A stretch of DNA of 64,000 bases, taken from the NCBI RefSeq assembly GCF_019336435.1, contig NZ_JAHWXQ010000003.1, positions 62,001 through 126,000 on the forward strand. Reading direction: 5' to 3'. Below are positions 17,280 to 28,100 of this stretch, piece after piece. The position numbers and the translations under genes were made by a program. The notes beneath the pieces were generated by a model. That model was not told the DNA's origin. It made no database searches and was given only the letters and a program-made list of their open reading frames with translations. The stretch comes from Pontibacter populi. Lineage in GTDB: Bacteria > Bacteroidota > Bacteroidia > Cytophagales > Hymenobacteraceae. Position 1 is the first letter of the stretch. Each line of letters starts with the position of its first letter.

Positions 17280-18129
17280 GTTTCCGGAAAAATGCTATGC
17301 TCAGGTCAGCGGCAGCACGGGCAGCTTCCGGCAATTCGCCCTTTTCATAAGGATGCTTTCCTCCAAACGAGTGGTCGGCACCGGGCAACAGGTGCATTTC
17401 CGCATCAGGTTTCCAGGAGTGCAGGTCGTGCGCCATCTGAATAGGCAATGTTTCGTCTTCTTTACCGTGCAAAATAAGCAATGGCTGTTGCATGTCCTGT
17501 ATCACTTTGGGGATTTCTAGGCGCTGTCTGTTGGCAATATAGTTTTCCATTATCTGGTAATACATCGGCATTTTCTGGCCGGTGCGGGCGTTAGTTATCC
17601 ATTGCACACCTTCGCGCTCCCACTTTTCATTTTCAAGTTCATCCCAGCGTTGATCGAATTTATTTACAGCCGCCCAGGTAGCAACAGCTTTTATACGCGG
17701 ATCTTCGGCCGCTTTAAGTATAACAGTTCCCCCACCACGACTATGGCCAATCAGGTAAATATGGTCCAGGTCAAGTTCATTATGAGGCAGTGGTCCTTCT
17801 ACATTTTCTACCAGGTCAATCAGCGCTTTCATATCATCGAGTTCCAGGCTGAAGTTGTTATTCCCAAACGCTTCCAGGTCGTGTATATCTGAAAAGTCTT
17901 CTACGGTGGTGCCGTTATAAGCAAAGTTGAATTTTATGAATACAAAGCCCTGCTCTGCGAAATACTGCGCCATTAAATTGTAATGCCCCCAGTCTTTAAA
18001 CCCCTTAAACCCATGCGTAAAGATCACTACAGGCTTGGGTTGTGAAGTTGGCTCGTAAACGGCATCGGCAGTAAATGGGCGACCATGCTCGGGATAAACA
18101 ATAAAATCAACTTTAAGGGTATTTGCCAT
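17272..18129 (-). CDS. Alpha/beta hydrolase (dienelactone-hydrolase-like)
   Basis: 285 residues, cytoplasmic. GHSRGGG near residue 130 carries the nucleophilic serine; LLILHGKEDETLP supplies the acid and PGADHSFGGKHP the histidine. The N-terminus VIFTHGFKGFKDWGHYNLMAQYF is typical of small DLH/PET-hydrolase-like esterases. The substrate cannot be told. It is first in a two-gene minus-strand operon with folK (8-base overlap). Confidence 0.9.
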   Translation of the reverse strand: MANTLKVDFIVYPEHGRPFTADAVYEPTSQPKPVVIFTHGFKGFKDWGHYNLMAQYFAEQGFVFIKFNFAYNGTTVEDFSDIHDLEAFGNNNFSLELDDMKALIDLVENVEGPLPHNELDLDHIYLIGHSRGGGTVILKAAEDPRIKAVATWAAVNKFDQRWDELENEKWEREGVQWITNARTGQKMPMYYQIMENYIANRQRLEIPKVIQDMQQPLLILHGKEDETLPIQMAHDLHSWKPDAEMHLLPGADHSFGGKHPYEKGELPEAARAAADLSIAFFRKHA

Positions 18130-18396
18130 AGATTACTTAAATAAGATAACTGTACTATAAGATGCTTAAACGGGATAATTTGACGATTTGTTAATGCTCA
18201 CATTGGTTTATTCCCATCGGTAAAACTATAGCAAAGCAGCAAGTGCAGTTTTTGTTTTTGGATAAAACTACAATCTTGCAGGTAGTTGATCAGTATTAAA
18301 GAGATCAATTGGCAGCAATTTAACAATTATACCCGGTTTTGCCCCCTGTACGTTTGGAAACCACTATTGGAGACCGTAATATTGCAGCACCAAAAC

Positions 18397-19374
18397 ATGA
18401 GCAGCCGCCTAGATAAAATACAAGCGCCTATAGCAAGCGAAATGGAGCTTTTCGAGAAGAAGTTCCGGGCTTCTATGAAGTCGAAAGTGCTGCTTTTGGA
18501 CCGTATCATGAGCTACATCGTGAAGCGCAAAGGCAAACAGATGCGCCCGATGTTTGTGTTCTTCACAGCCAAACTATACCACGAAACCATAGCCGATGCC
18601 ACCTACCGCGGTGCTGCCCTCATAGAGTTGCTGCACACGGCAACCCTGGTGCACGACGACGTAGTAGACGATGCCAACTATAGACGCGGCTTCTTTTCGG
18701 TAAATGCTCTCTGGAAAAATAAGATTGCGGTGCTGGTGGGAGACTACCTGCTCTCAAAAGGCTTGTTGCTTTCGCTGAACAACGATGATTTTGAACTTCT
18801 GAAGATCGTGTCGAATGCGGTGCGTGAAATGAGCGAAGGAGAGTTGCTGCAGATCGAAAAAGCCCGCCGCCTGGACATCGACGAAGCCGTGTACTTTGAT
18901 ATTATCCGTCAGAAAACGGCCTCGCTTATAGCTTCATGCTGTGCCGTGGGTGCTGCCTCAGCGGGTGCGTCGAAAGAAGAGATAGAGAAAGCCCGCTTAT
19001 TCGGTGAGAAAGTCGGTATTGCCTTCCAGATAAAAGACGACCTTTTTGATTACGGAACCGCCGAGATCGGCAAACCGGTCGGCATCGATATCAAAGAAAA
19101 GAAGATGACCCTTCCGCTGATTCACGCCCTTCGCAATGCAGACTGGCTGACCAAGCGCCGCGTTATTTACAACGTAAAAAACAACAACGGCGACAACAAG
19201 CGCGTGCAGCAGGTAATCGATTTCGTAAAGCAATCTGGCGGTATTGAGTACACGGTAGAAGTTATGAACCGCTACCACGCCGAAGCTCTCGAAATTCTAC
19301 ACACCTTCCCGGATAACCCATCGCGCCAATCCCTGGAGCAACTCATCGCCTATACTATAGAGCGGGAAAAATAA
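18397..19374 (+). CDS. Trans-polyprenyl diphosphate synthase (octaprenyl type)
   Basis: 325 residues from ATG 18397 (MSSRLDKIQAPIASEM), the normal length of IspB-like enzymes. The frame is open 37 codons further up, but that part does not resemble the family. It condenses isopentenyl diphosphate on a prenyl primer to make the quinone side chain. The first Asp-rich motif is in LVHDDVVDDANYRRG and the second in FQIKDDLFDYG; GKQMRPMFVFF precedes the first. Chain length is not readable from the text alone. A large repeat-rich gap follows. Confidence 0.94.
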   Translation: MSSRLDKIQAPIASEMELFEKKFRASMKSKVLLLDRIMSYIVKRKGKQMRPMFVFFTAKLYHETIADATYRGAALIELLHTATLVHDDVVDDANYRRGFFSVNALWKNKIAVLVGDYLLSKGLLLSLNNDDFELLKIVSNAVREMSEGELLQIEKARRLDIDEAVYFDIIRQKTASLIASCCAVGAASAGASKEEIEKARLFGEKVGIAFQIKDDLFDYGTAEIGKPVGIDIKEKKMTLPLIHALRNADWLTKRRVIYNVKNNNGDNKRVQQVIDFVKQSGGIEYTVEVMNRYHAEALEILHTFPDNPSRQSLEQLIAYTIEREK

Positions 19375-20096
19375 TTGCTGATTTTGTCTTAATCAGTAGT
19401 TACAGGTTTAAAGGATTGACAAGATATCGTAAGCTTTTTCGAACAGGTAATAGCAATGATTTTATAGATCAGCAAGTGAAGACACCTTCATATCTATAAA
19501 ACTTTAGCCTAAACTATAACCATTGCAGAAATTGCCCTTCGAGGATAAGTGGAAACGATATCCCGGAACTTGTGAGCAGCACTCAATTGGGTTTTAAACA
19601 GAAACTATAGGTTAATGGCCTCATCACAAAAATAGCAGCAATTCCCCTCTCGGGAGGGGCAGGGGTGGGTTAAAATAGCAACTTTAAAATTATAGCGCTA
19701 ACTATAGCAAAGGCCTTATCTCCCTTCTACCAAGCTCCTTTCAGGATGACAGATGGAGGAGTAGCCAAAAGCTCCCCGCCTTAGGTAAGGAGGGGTTAGG
19801 GGGTGGTTGGACCAACAGTAACTATGAAACTATAGCCTTTGCCATGGCTGTCTCTGTCGGGCCAGTTACAAACTCGACCCCATATTTAGACACGGGTTGC
19901 AAACCCGCGCCAGCAGAGAGTTACTTTCGGCAACTATAGAACTATAGCTCAAGCTATAAACCAGTCCTGATAATCCCAAACACTCTCCTTCATCCCAGTT
20001 CAATCACAGAAAATCTGTAAATATCAACTTTAAACTTGTAAGGCCGAGATGTGTAACTATAGGTAGTTTTGTACATGCAAAATAACCTATGAAAAA
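19375..20096. repeat. Repeat-rich gap, mosaic copy B (partial, modules at 19642-19920)
   Basis: No gene. 19642-19920 repeats later modules of the mosaic: CCCCTCTCGGGAGGGG, then CTCCCCGCCTTAGGTAAGG with GGTTGGACCAAC (about 19773-19816), then CGGGTTGCAAACCCG (about 19893). It lacks the first modules of copies A and E. The flanks 19375-19640 and 19921-20096 hold scattered AACTATAG motifs only. Confidence 0.8.
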
Positions 20097-20723
20097 ATGA
20101 GCTTGAACACTAATACCTGGAACCGCCTGCGATACACGCTTTACCTGCCCATCTACGACCTGATTGCCGATAGAATCTTCCGGAAATACAGAAAACGGTC
20201 TGTGGAATTGCTGAATGCAAAACCTGATGATGCCATACTTATCCTTGGCGCCGGTACCGGCCTGGACCTGCCTTACCTGCAAAAGTACACCAACCTGACT
20301 GCCATCGACATCACACCAGGCATGATCGCCAAACTCCAGCAGCGCGCGGCAAGGTTGCAAACTCCTGTTGATGCCCGCGTAATGAATGGCCAGCAGCTTA
20401 CATTTACCGATAATAGTTTTGAAGCAGTAATAGCCCACCTGATACTCGCCGTTATACCAGACCCGGTTGCCTGTATTAAGGAAGTGGAACGTGTACTAAA
20501 GCCGGGCGGCACGGTTATGATTTTTGATAAGTTTCTGCCGGATGGGCAGCGACCAACTATAGTTCGCAGGCTCTTTAACCAGATTGCAGCCACTCTGTTC
20601 TCCGACATTAACCGTAGCATCGGAACTATAGTTAGCCATACGTCGCTAACTATAGAACTGAATGAGCCAGCCGCATTGAATGGTACGTTCAGGTTGGTAA
20701 GGTTGAGGAAACCGGAACTATAG
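20097..20723 (+). CDS. Class I SAM-dependent methyltransferase (UbiE/PmtA-like)
   Basis: 208 residues. The SAM-binding glycine motif ILILGAGTGLDLPYL is at about 48-62, AIDITPGMI supplies the acidic residue after strand 2, and ERVLKPGGTVMIFD is the motif III region. The N-terminal RYTLYLPIYDLIADRIFRKYRKRS is typical of UbiE-like and phosphatidylethanolamine methyltransferases. The substrate is not clear; a lipid or quinone is likely. It stands alone between two repeat regions. Three AACTATAG motifs lie in its last 160 bases. Confidence 0.88.
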   Translation: MSLNTNTWNRLRYTLYLPIYDLIADRIFRKYRKRSVELLNAKPDDAILILGAGTGLDLPYLQKYTNLTAIDITPGMIAKLQQRAARLQTPVDARVMNGQQLTFTDNSFEAVIAHLILAVIPDPVACIKEVERVLKPGGTVMIFDKFLPDGQRPTIVRRLFNQIAATLFSDINRSIGTIVSHTSLTIELNEPAALNGTFRLVRLRKPEL

Positions 20724-20738
20724 TTTTAGCATACGGCG

Positions 20739-20890
20739 TGGCGCGAGTGTTTTCGCTCGTGATGAACTATAGTTGGGCGTCCCGCCCAGTTGAGTTACAA
20801 ACTCAACACCATAGTAAAGCACGAGTTGCAAACTCGCGTCAGCAAAAAAGAAAAAAATACCCCCTCCTGTTTTAGGAGGGGGTAGGGGAG
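20739..20890. repeat. Series of five hairpins, mosaic copy C (short)
   Basis: Between convergent genes, five small hairpins follow one another: GCGAGTG..CGCTCGT, TGGGCGTCCCGCCCA, TTGAGTTACAAACTCAA, CGAGTTGCAAACTCG and CCCCTCCTGTTTTAGGAGGG. The fourth is the same element as CGGGTTGCAAACCCG in copies A and B, with both arms changed in step. Confidence 0.75.
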
Positions 20891-20919
20891 GTTTTTAGTC
20901 AGCAATCAACAACCAGTAA

Positions 20920-22197
20920 TTAAATCTTCTCTGCCAGCAATTGGTCCATCGTCTTGTTAAAATCAGCTACCCAGTCTTCGTAATATTTGCCGGTGCCAGG
21001 GCCTGAGAAGCCAGTATGTATCTTGCGAACTTTACCATCGCGGCCAATGTAGATGGTGGTCGGGAAGGAGAGGACGTGGTTTAGCGCGGGCAGGGCTTTG
21101 GCGGCTGCCTCTTTATCGGAAATGCCGGCTACCGTCAGGTCATAGTTCACGTTCATGCGGTCCTTCATTTTCTGCAGGCGCGGGGCAGCTTTTTCAAACT
21201 CCGGGCTGCGCTCAAAGCCTAAGCCAATAATCTCCAGGCCACGGTCTTTGTTCTTGTCATAATAAGGTGCCAGGAATTTGGTTTCATCCATACAGTTCGG
21301 GCACCACGAGCCAAGCAACTGCACGATCACTACTTTGCCTTTGTACTTCTCATCGCTCAACGAAATGTTTCCGTTACCGTCTATGTCCGGGAAGGTGAAA
21401 TCCAGCTTTTCGTAGTCCGGCTTTAAGAAGGTAAGCGTGTTGGCATCGGCAAGTGCGGCGTTGGCGTTGCGTTTGGCAGTCCAGGTTTCGGTATAGTTCA
21501 TACCTGAATAAAAGTTGCCTTTCAGCGTGTTCTCATCTACCGGCGTGGCTGTAAATAAATAAGCGTGGTTACCATCGAAGGTAGAGAGGTTCAGTTGGTT
21601 GCCATCCACTTGTCCCTCTAAATATCTATAGTCGCCGGTTTCAGTCAGGAAGGTGCCGGTTACTTTATTGTTGTCCTGCTCGAAAACGCCTACTGCTTTG
21701 TAGCTACTGCCGGTTGTGTCGGTAAACACTACTTCCCATTTGCCATCGTAATTAAAGTTTGCAGCAGCCGGGTCAGCTTTAAAGCGGTTGGTGTTGCCGA
21801 GCTCCGCAGTAAAAGGCACTGAATAAGGATAAGACAGATCGTTGCGTACAAAGCGGCCTGCCATTTTACCATCGTCTACTTTGGCGATCAGGTCTGCATC
21901 AAATATGTGGAGCCTGATCTTTACAGAATCTCCTACGGTCGAGATCTCATCAACCAGGATACGCTCTTCGCCATTTATCAGGTATAAAATGGTGCTGTCG
22001 TTGCGGGTTTCGGCTTCCATAATAAACGGAATTTCTACCCCATCGGCATGTTGCAGGGCAACGCGCCAGGTACCGGCTTTTATAGTTTGGTTTGCAGCGT
22101 CCATTTTATTTTGGTTGCAGGATGTAAATCCTATAGTTAGCAGCAAGGTAAATAACAAAATAAGCCTTGCAGAAGTATTAGAATAGGTACGTTTCAT
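20920..22197 (-). CDS. TlpA-type thioredoxin-fold lipoprotein
   Basis: 425 residues. A type II signal peptide ends at the lipobox cysteine of IGFTSC (C27). A strand-rich N-terminal domain (about 35-265) of the kind that precedes TlpA domains in Bacteroidota follows. The C-terminal thioredoxin fold (about 275-425) has the redox motif WCPNC in LLGSWCPNCMDETKF and a cis-proline region ALNHVLSFPTTIYIG. It should act as a periplasmic or envelope disulfide reductase or in stress response; the partner is unknown. It is monocistronic and convergent with the methyltransferase. Confidence 0.92.
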   Translation of the reverse strand: MKRTYSNTSARLILLFTLLLTIGFTSCNQNKMDAANQTIKAGTWRVALQHADGVEIPFIMEAETRNDSTILYLINGEERILVDEISTVGDSVKIRLHIFDADLIAKVDDGKMAGRFVRNDLSYPYSVPFTAELGNTNRFKADPAAANFNYDGKWEVVFTDTTGSSYKAVGVFEQDNNKVTGTFLTETGDYRYLEGQVDGNQLNLSTFDGNHAYLFTATPVDENTLKGNFYSGMNYTETWTAKRNANAALADANTLTFLKPDYEKLDFTFPDIDGNGNISLSDEKYKGKVVIVQLLGSWCPNCMDETKFLAPYYDKNKDRGLEIIGLGFERSPEFEKAAPRLQKMKDRMNVNYDLTVAGISDKEAAAKALPALNHVLSFPTTIYIGRDGKVRKIHTGFSGPGTGKYYEDWVADFNKTMDQLLAEKI

Positions 22198-22290
22198 GGG
22201 GTAAAATTACGTCATCGGATCTGTAAAAGCCAAACAAGAAACGCCCTGAACTTGTTTATAGTGTAAAGGTTATATTCGTGCGAGCTAATG

Positions 22291-22322
22291 TTGCTGAATA
22301 GCCTGCAGATTTCGTACATTTG
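22291..22322 (+). promoter_or_regulatory. Promoter of aconitase
   Basis: TTG at 22291-22293, 21 bases, then TACATTTG at 22315-22322. The start is near 22328, about 41 bases before ATG 22369. The promoter lies within the in-frame upstream extension and so rules that extension out as coding. Confidence 0.75.
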
Positions 22323-22368
22323 TGAACTTCGGAAAAGAAGCATTTTATACATTAACAATAGCAAAACT

Positions 22369-24648
22369 ATGGCATTTGATTTAGGAATGATCAAGGCAGT
22401 TTATGCCGGTATGGGTGAGCGAATTGCAGCTGCTCGTAATACAGTTGGCAGACCGCTGACCCTGACTGAAAAGATCCTGTATGCACACCTATATGAGGGC
22501 AAGGCGTCGCAGGCGTATGAGCGTGGAAAATCTTACGTGGATTTCGCTCCGGACAGAGTAGCGATGCAGGATGCTACGGCACAGATGGCCTTGCTTCAGT
22601 TCATGCAGGCTGGCAAGCCTACTGTAGCGGTTCCGTCTACAGTACACTGCGATCACCTGATCCAGGCCCGCACAGGCGCAGATTCAGATCTGAGAGACGC
22701 TTACAGCGAAAACAAAGAAGTTTACGATTTCCTTGCTTCGGTATCTAACAAGTATGGCATCGGTTTCTGGAAGCCGGGCGCAGGTATCATTCACCAGGTA
22801 GTACTAGAGAACTATGCGTTCCCGGGTGGTATGATGATCGGTACTGACTCACACACGCCAAATGCTGGTGGTTTGGGTATGGTAGCGATCGGTGTTGGTG
22901 GCGCTGATGCCGTTGACGTAATGGCCGGTATGGCCTGGGAGCTTAAATTCCCGAAAGTAATTGGCGTGAAGCTGACAGGTAAACTGAACGGCTGGACATC
23001 TCCGAAAGACGTAATCCTGAAAGTAGCCGGTATCCTTACTGTAAAAGGTGGTACAGGTGCTATCGTGGAGTATTTCGGCGAAGGTGCTGAAAGCATGTCT
23101 TGTACCGGTAAAGGTACTATCTGTAACATGGGTGCTGAGATCGGTGCAACTACTTCGGTATTTGCTTACGACAACAGCATGCGTGCGTACTTAAACTCTA
23201 CAAACCGAGAAGAGATCGTTCAGATGGCTGATGAAGTTGCTGAGCACCTGCGCGCTGATGACGAAGTTTACGCTGATCCGGCTTCTTTCTACGATCAACT
23301 GATCGAGATCGATCTTTCTACGTTGGAGCCACACGTAAACGGACCATTCACTCCGGATGCGGCATGGCCAATTTCTCAGTTCGCTGCTGTAGTAAAAGAG
23401 CACGGCTGGCCAGCTAAACTGGAAGTAGGTCTGATAGGATCTTGTACGAACTCATCTTACGAAGACCTTACACGCGCTGCTTCTATTGCAGAGCAGGCGG
23501 TAACTAAAAACCTGGTTGCCCAGGCGGAGTTTACCATCACGCCAGGTTCTGAAATGGTGCGTTACACCACTGCCCGCGATGGCTTGTTAGATACATTTGC
23601 TCAGATGGGTGGTGTTGTGTTGGCTAACGCCTGCGGTCCGTGCATCGGCCAGTGGGCACGTCACACCGACGATCCGACTCGCAAGAACTCTATCATCACA
23701 TCGTTCAACCGTAACTTCGCGAAGCGTAACGATGGTAACCCGAACACACACGCGTTCGTGGCGTCGCCAGAGATCGTAACTGCTTTTGCAATTGCCGGTG
23801 ACCTTACTTTCAACCCGCTTACTGATACCTTAACTAATAAAGATGGCCAGCAGGTGAAACTGGATGAGCCAAGAGGTATTGAGTTACCAGTTAATGGTTT
23901 TGCGGTAGAAGATGCAGGTTATGTAGCGCCAGCTGAAGACGGCAGCACTGTAGAGGTAGCTGTTGATCCTAAGTCTGATCGTCTGCAGTTACTGGAAGGC
24001 TTTAAGCCATGGGAAGGCACGGATCTGAAAGGTCTGAAGCTTCTTATTAAAGCACAAGGTAAGTGTACTACTGACCATATCTCGATGGCTGGCCCTTGGT
24101 TGAAATACCGTGGTCACCTGGATAATATCTCGAACAACATGCTGATCGGTGCGATTAACGCATTTAACGGCGAGGCGAACAAGGTTTACAACGACATGAC
24201 CCGTGGTTATGACTCTGTGCCTGCAACTGCCCGTACGTACAAAGCAGCTGGTATCGGTACTGTTGTAATTGGTGATGAGAACTATGGCGAAGGTTCATCT
24301 CGTGAGCACGCTGCCATGGAGCCGCGCTTCCTGGGTGTTCGCGCCGTAATCGTGAAGTCATTCGCTCGTATCCACGAAACCAACCTGAAAAAGCAGGGTA
24401 TGTTAGGTCTGACGTTCGTTAACAAAGCGGATTACGACCTGGTAGAGGAAAACGATACGATCGATATCCTGGGTCTGGAGAACTTTACACCGGGTGTTCC
24501 ATTGAAAGTAGTTTTAACACACAAAGATGGTTCTCAGGATGCGTTTATGGTTAACCATACGTATAACGAAGGACAGATCGAGTGGTTTAAAGCTGGTTCA
24601 GCACTAAACCTGATCCGTTTACAGCACAAGCAAAACGCTAACGCATAA
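22369..24648 (+). CDS. Aconitate hydratase
   Basis: 759 residues from ATG 22369 ([19 protein letters not shown]). It interconverts citrate and isocitrate in the TCA cycle with a 4Fe-4S cluster. Cluster cysteines are visible in [11 protein letters not shown] and [26 protein letters not shown] and the C-terminal swivel-domain text [15 protein letters not shown] are diagnostic. The size and the MAFDLGMI start fit the mitochondrial-type aconitase common in Bacteroidota. Its codon use resembles gap (high expression). It has its own promoter and terminator. Confidence 0.97.
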   Translation: MAFDLGMIKAVYAGMGERIAAARNTVGRPLTLTEKILYAHLYEGKASQAYERGKSYVDFAPDRVAMQDATAQMALLQFMQAGKPTVAVPSTVHCDHLIQARTGADSDLRDAYSENKEVYDFLASVSNKYGIGFWKPGAGIIHQVVLENYAFPGGMMIGTDSHTPNAGGLGMVAIGVGGADAVDVMAGMAWELKFPKVIGVKLTGKLNGWTSPKDVILKVAGILTVKGGTGAIVEYFGEGAESMSCTGKGTICNMGAEIGATTSVFAYDNSMRAYLNSTNREEIVQMADEVAEHLRADDEVYADPASFYDQLIEIDLSTLEPHVNGPFTPDAAWPISQFAAVVKEHGWPAKLEVGLIGSCTNSSYEDLTRAASIAEQAVTKNLVAQAEFTITPGSEMVRYTTARDGLLDTFAQMGGVVLANACGPCIGQWARHTDDPTRKNSIITSFNRNFAKRNDGNPNTHAFVASPEIVTAFAIAGDLTFNPLTDTLTNKDGQQVKLDEPRGIELPVNGFAVEDAGYVAPAEDGSTVEVAVDPKSDRLQLLEGFKPWEGTDLKGLKLLIKAQGKCTTDHISMAGPWLKYRGHLDNISNNMLIGAINAFNGEANKVYNDMTRGYDSVPATARTYKAAGIGTVVIGDENYGEGSSREHAAMEPRFLGVRAVIVKSFARIHETNLKKQGMLGLTFVNKADYDLVEENDTIDILGLENFTPGVPLKVVLTHKDGSQDAFMVNHTYNEGQIEWFKAGSALNLIRLQHKQNANA

Positions 24649-24665
24649 GCTTAGCTGCTAACTAT

Positions 24666-24705
24666 AAACAAAAAGGCCCTGCCAATCGGTAGGGCCTTTT
24701 TGTTT
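24666..24705 (+). terminator. Terminator of aconitase
   Basis: Arms 24666-24683 and 24688-24705 are 18 bp with one G-U pair around AATC; the A-tract/T-tract ends make it usable in both directions. Confidence 0.9.
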
Positions 24706-24789
24706 ACATTGGAAACTATAGAATCCAAAGGTTGGCCAGTTTTTGATGTTTTGCAATAGCCGTCAGGCTGAAGGTGACAAATTGTTTTT

Positions 24790-24894
24790 GGACATCTCAG
24801 TCCGAAACTTTGCCTGCTGCGGACATCCTTGACCGCGTTAAATGTAAAGGGGACAAGGATGTCCCCGGCAGAGTGCATCCGGACACAGATGTCC
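24790..24894. promoter_or_regulatory. Four GGACA..GTCC half-palindromes at 30-31 bp spacing
   Basis: 14-base elements start at 24790 (GGACATCTCAGTCC), 24821 (GGACATCCTTGACC), 24851 (GGACAAGGATGTCC) and 24881 (GGACACAGATGTCC), so the steps are 31, 30 and 30 bases, close to three DNA turns. The second and third also pair with each other over 11 bp. They lie in the gene-free gap 24706-25088 between convergent genes. Operator array or structured repeat; unknown. Confidence 0.5.
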
Positions 24895-25088
24895 GGAAGA
24901 GCAATGATAAACTATAGTTTTACAGCAAATGGTAACTTTATAGTTAAGCAGCTTTATATCCTGTTCCGGATCTTAAAGCCGCGTAGTATCGTTTTAAGAT
25001 GCTATGAGTGCTGTAGGTTTGAAAGATACACAACCTATAGTTTAAAGCATTAATAATGGAGTAGCAACTATAGATACATCAACCCTGC

Positions 25089-25140
25089 ATCAATAAAAGA
25101 GAAGGCTTTACAGATCTGTAAAGCCTTCTCTTTTATTGAT
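25089..25140. terminator. 52-bp perfect palindrome between convergent genes
   Basis: 26-bp arms with no loop, centred on AGATCT. It runs from ATCAATAAAAGAGAAGG to CCTTCTCTTTTATTGAT with no mismatch. It is placed 15 bases after the subtilase stop codon and probably terminates that gene. A plain terminator would need neither this length nor full symmetry. Confidence 0.85.
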
Positions 25141-25155
25141 AGCTATAGTTTTTCA

Positions 25156-28100
25156 TTACCGCATTAGCACAATGCGCTTGATAAAACTGGTATCCTTATA
25201 AGTGATGTGGGCAATGTAAATGCCATTGGGTATGGCTGTAAAATCAAACAGAAGTTCTTTAGCGTCCTCGCCGGTTGCGGGTACCTGAAACTTACGGCCA
25301 ATCTGGTCACTAAACCACACTTCCGGAGCTGTGCCGGCTGTCGGGTCTGCTGCCCAGTTTAAGCGAACCAGGCCTGTTGACGGGTTTGGAAATACATCTG
25401 TTAGTTGGGCATACATCTTAGCTTTATCTTTTGATAAAGGTCCACGTACTTCATAGATTTTTGTGATCTCATCACGCAGGCAACCGGTTTCATCAGTTAT
25501 TTTTAAAGTAACGACATGTGTACCCGGTATATGGAAGGTGTGAAGAGGGTTCTGTTCAGTAGATGTTGAGCCGAATCCAAAGTCCCAGTTCCAGTTTGCA
25601 CCATTTATACTTTTATCTTCAAACTGAACAGGAGTAAGCGCAAATAATGTGATAGCGTTTGCCGTAAAGCCCGCTTCAGGAGTAAGTGGCAATGAAAAAC
25701 TGGCAGGTACCAAAGCACTCTCAAAGAGAGAATCTACGTTCGTAGCGTATATGGTGGTGTTACTGCTGAAATCTTTCAGGGTATAGGATGAGCCTGTATC
25801 TAATAAAGTCTGTTTTTCCGGATCAGCATAGAATTTATAGTTAGTACCTCCAACAGGTGTCCAGGTATAACTATCTCCCTGGCAAATACTTTCCCGTATC
25901 GCAACTGGAGCAGGGCCGGTTTTTATCTGCTTGTATTTGATTTGTGCTGCGTCGGCGTGCTGCTGTAGTGCCTCCAGGTTATCGCCGGAGAGTATGGCAA
26001 AAGTAACAGTGTGGCTCTGCCCAGGTGCTAATACAGGTATATGTCCACCTACCACATGCGATACGTTATCGCCATTGCCGGTGCCATTAGCTTTGGTACG
26101 GGTCACCCCACCGGATAGCATGGTATATTTTTCAGCATTTGTGAAGCCATCTTCCACAGCAATACTTCCGGCGCTCCCCATGTTGTTTATGGCATAATAG
26201 ATAGGGGTATCTGGTGTAAGAAGCTTTATACCCACTACAGGCAACTGATCAGCGGTGTTATACACATAACCCAGGTTGCGTGCGGAATCCCAATCGGCGG
26301 CGTTCTGGTAATATACGCCTACATCCCAGTCGGCAAAAAGCGCAGCTGCTACATTTTTAAGTGTATCTGTTGTCGGGTTGCTGATCGTAAATTCCTGGAT
26401 AACATAATCCTGATCCGGGGCTGTGTTCCAGGAAAGCGTTTTATGTTTCACTTCCACGCCAACTGTACCGGTAGAGGGGTAGATATCGCGCATAAAACCA
26501 TGTACTTCCTGTGTTGCGAGCGGGCCATCGTAGTAAATGCGGGCCGGTTGTACAGGTGTAAAGTCACCATCATTTTGCCAGTTGGCGTTGCGCAGGTTAT
26601 CCGATACCCGTTCTGGTGATGTTCCGATCATCAGGCCCCCCTCAAACAATAACGTATTGCTGCCTTTATACTGCACGCCTGCACCTTGCGTAAAGTTAAG
26701 CCCATTATAGCCCAGGTTACCTTTGCTGTTAACGGTAATGCGCATATTGTTGGCATCCAGCGTATGGAAATCAGGGTTTATAGTTAGCTCGAAGTACTGG
26801 AAATCGGTATAGTTGCCATCCGTAAAGGTTAGCCTGAAGGCAACAGTAGTATTAAGAGGCGTTTCTGGAGCTATAGTTACCAGGAAAGGTTTCTGGCGGT
26901 TATCGGCAAGGCCCATCGTTGCCATACTTCCTAAAGGCAGTTCGGGGTTTGATATGGTAACGTAAGGTGATGACGTGCTTAAAGTAACCAAAGGGCTGCT
27001 GACAGGGCTCAGAATATTCTGGAAAAAGGCTTCAACGGAGACGGTGCTACCCGATTGAGCTGAGCGGCGGTTCTGCACAAAAAAGTCTGTGCACCTGATC
27101 GCTTTTAAATTCTGAGACAAAAGTGCTTTTTTTATGTTAAGTCGCCCGGTGCCTATCATACCAGCGTAGGGTTGGTTGGCAGCTAAAGTAGTAACATCAT
27201 CTGTTGTTACGCGCAGGCGTTCCATCACCTGTTGTGCATTTAGCTCAGGGAATTGGGCGCGTACCAGGGCAGCGGCACCAGCCACCATAGGCGAGGCAAA
27301 AGAGCTTCCCCAGTTGTAGGCATATGAGTTGTTGTTATTTACCGTAGTGGAATAAATATCAAAACCGGGTGCCATCAGGTCCATATAGTGGCTCCAGGTA
27401 TAATCCTTGTACTTATAGTCATTTTTGTCAGAGCCACCCACTGACAGTACATTGTTATAGGAAGCAGGGTAGAGGTTCAGTTGCTTTTTGGTATTGCCGG
27501 CCGCTGATACAACTACAACATCTTTCTCCAGCACCACATAGTCAATAATATCCTGCTCGTACTGCGAATAACCTTCACCACCCCACGACAGGTTTATGAT
27601 CTTGCAGCCCTTTTCTGCAGCGTAAACTATAGCTTCGTAGCCACCGCCAAATGTTCCGTCAGCATTTGATGAGAATACCTTTAAAGGCATGAATTTAGTC
27701 TTGTAGCCGACCCCGGTAATACCTGTTGCATTGTTGGGAGTGGCTGCTGCCACGCCGGCCACACTCATGCCATGGCTTTTCCAGCGCGGAGATGCACTCA
27801 CATTGTTATCGCGGTCTGCAAAGTCCCAGCCGGCATAGTTATCGGTGTAGCCATCGCCATCATTGTCGATGCCATCAATAGGGTCAGCGTAGTTATACTT
27901 TATGTTATTTTTCAGGTCCAGGTGGTCAATCCGGAAGCCTGTATCTGCAATGCCAATAACAATATTGGTATCGCCCTGTTGTATATCCCAGGCGCCGTAC
28001 GCTTTTATAAGCTTTAAGTAGTAGGCTGTAACTTTGGTAGAATCTGAGAACGGGTCGGAGGCCTGGTGGAATGGTTCGCGCAGGTAAAGTGGCTCTACAT

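Noticed and set aside
24829..25053. 74-codon plus-strand frame over the GGACA array
   Set aside because: The array's hairpins explain the sequence; no protein features.
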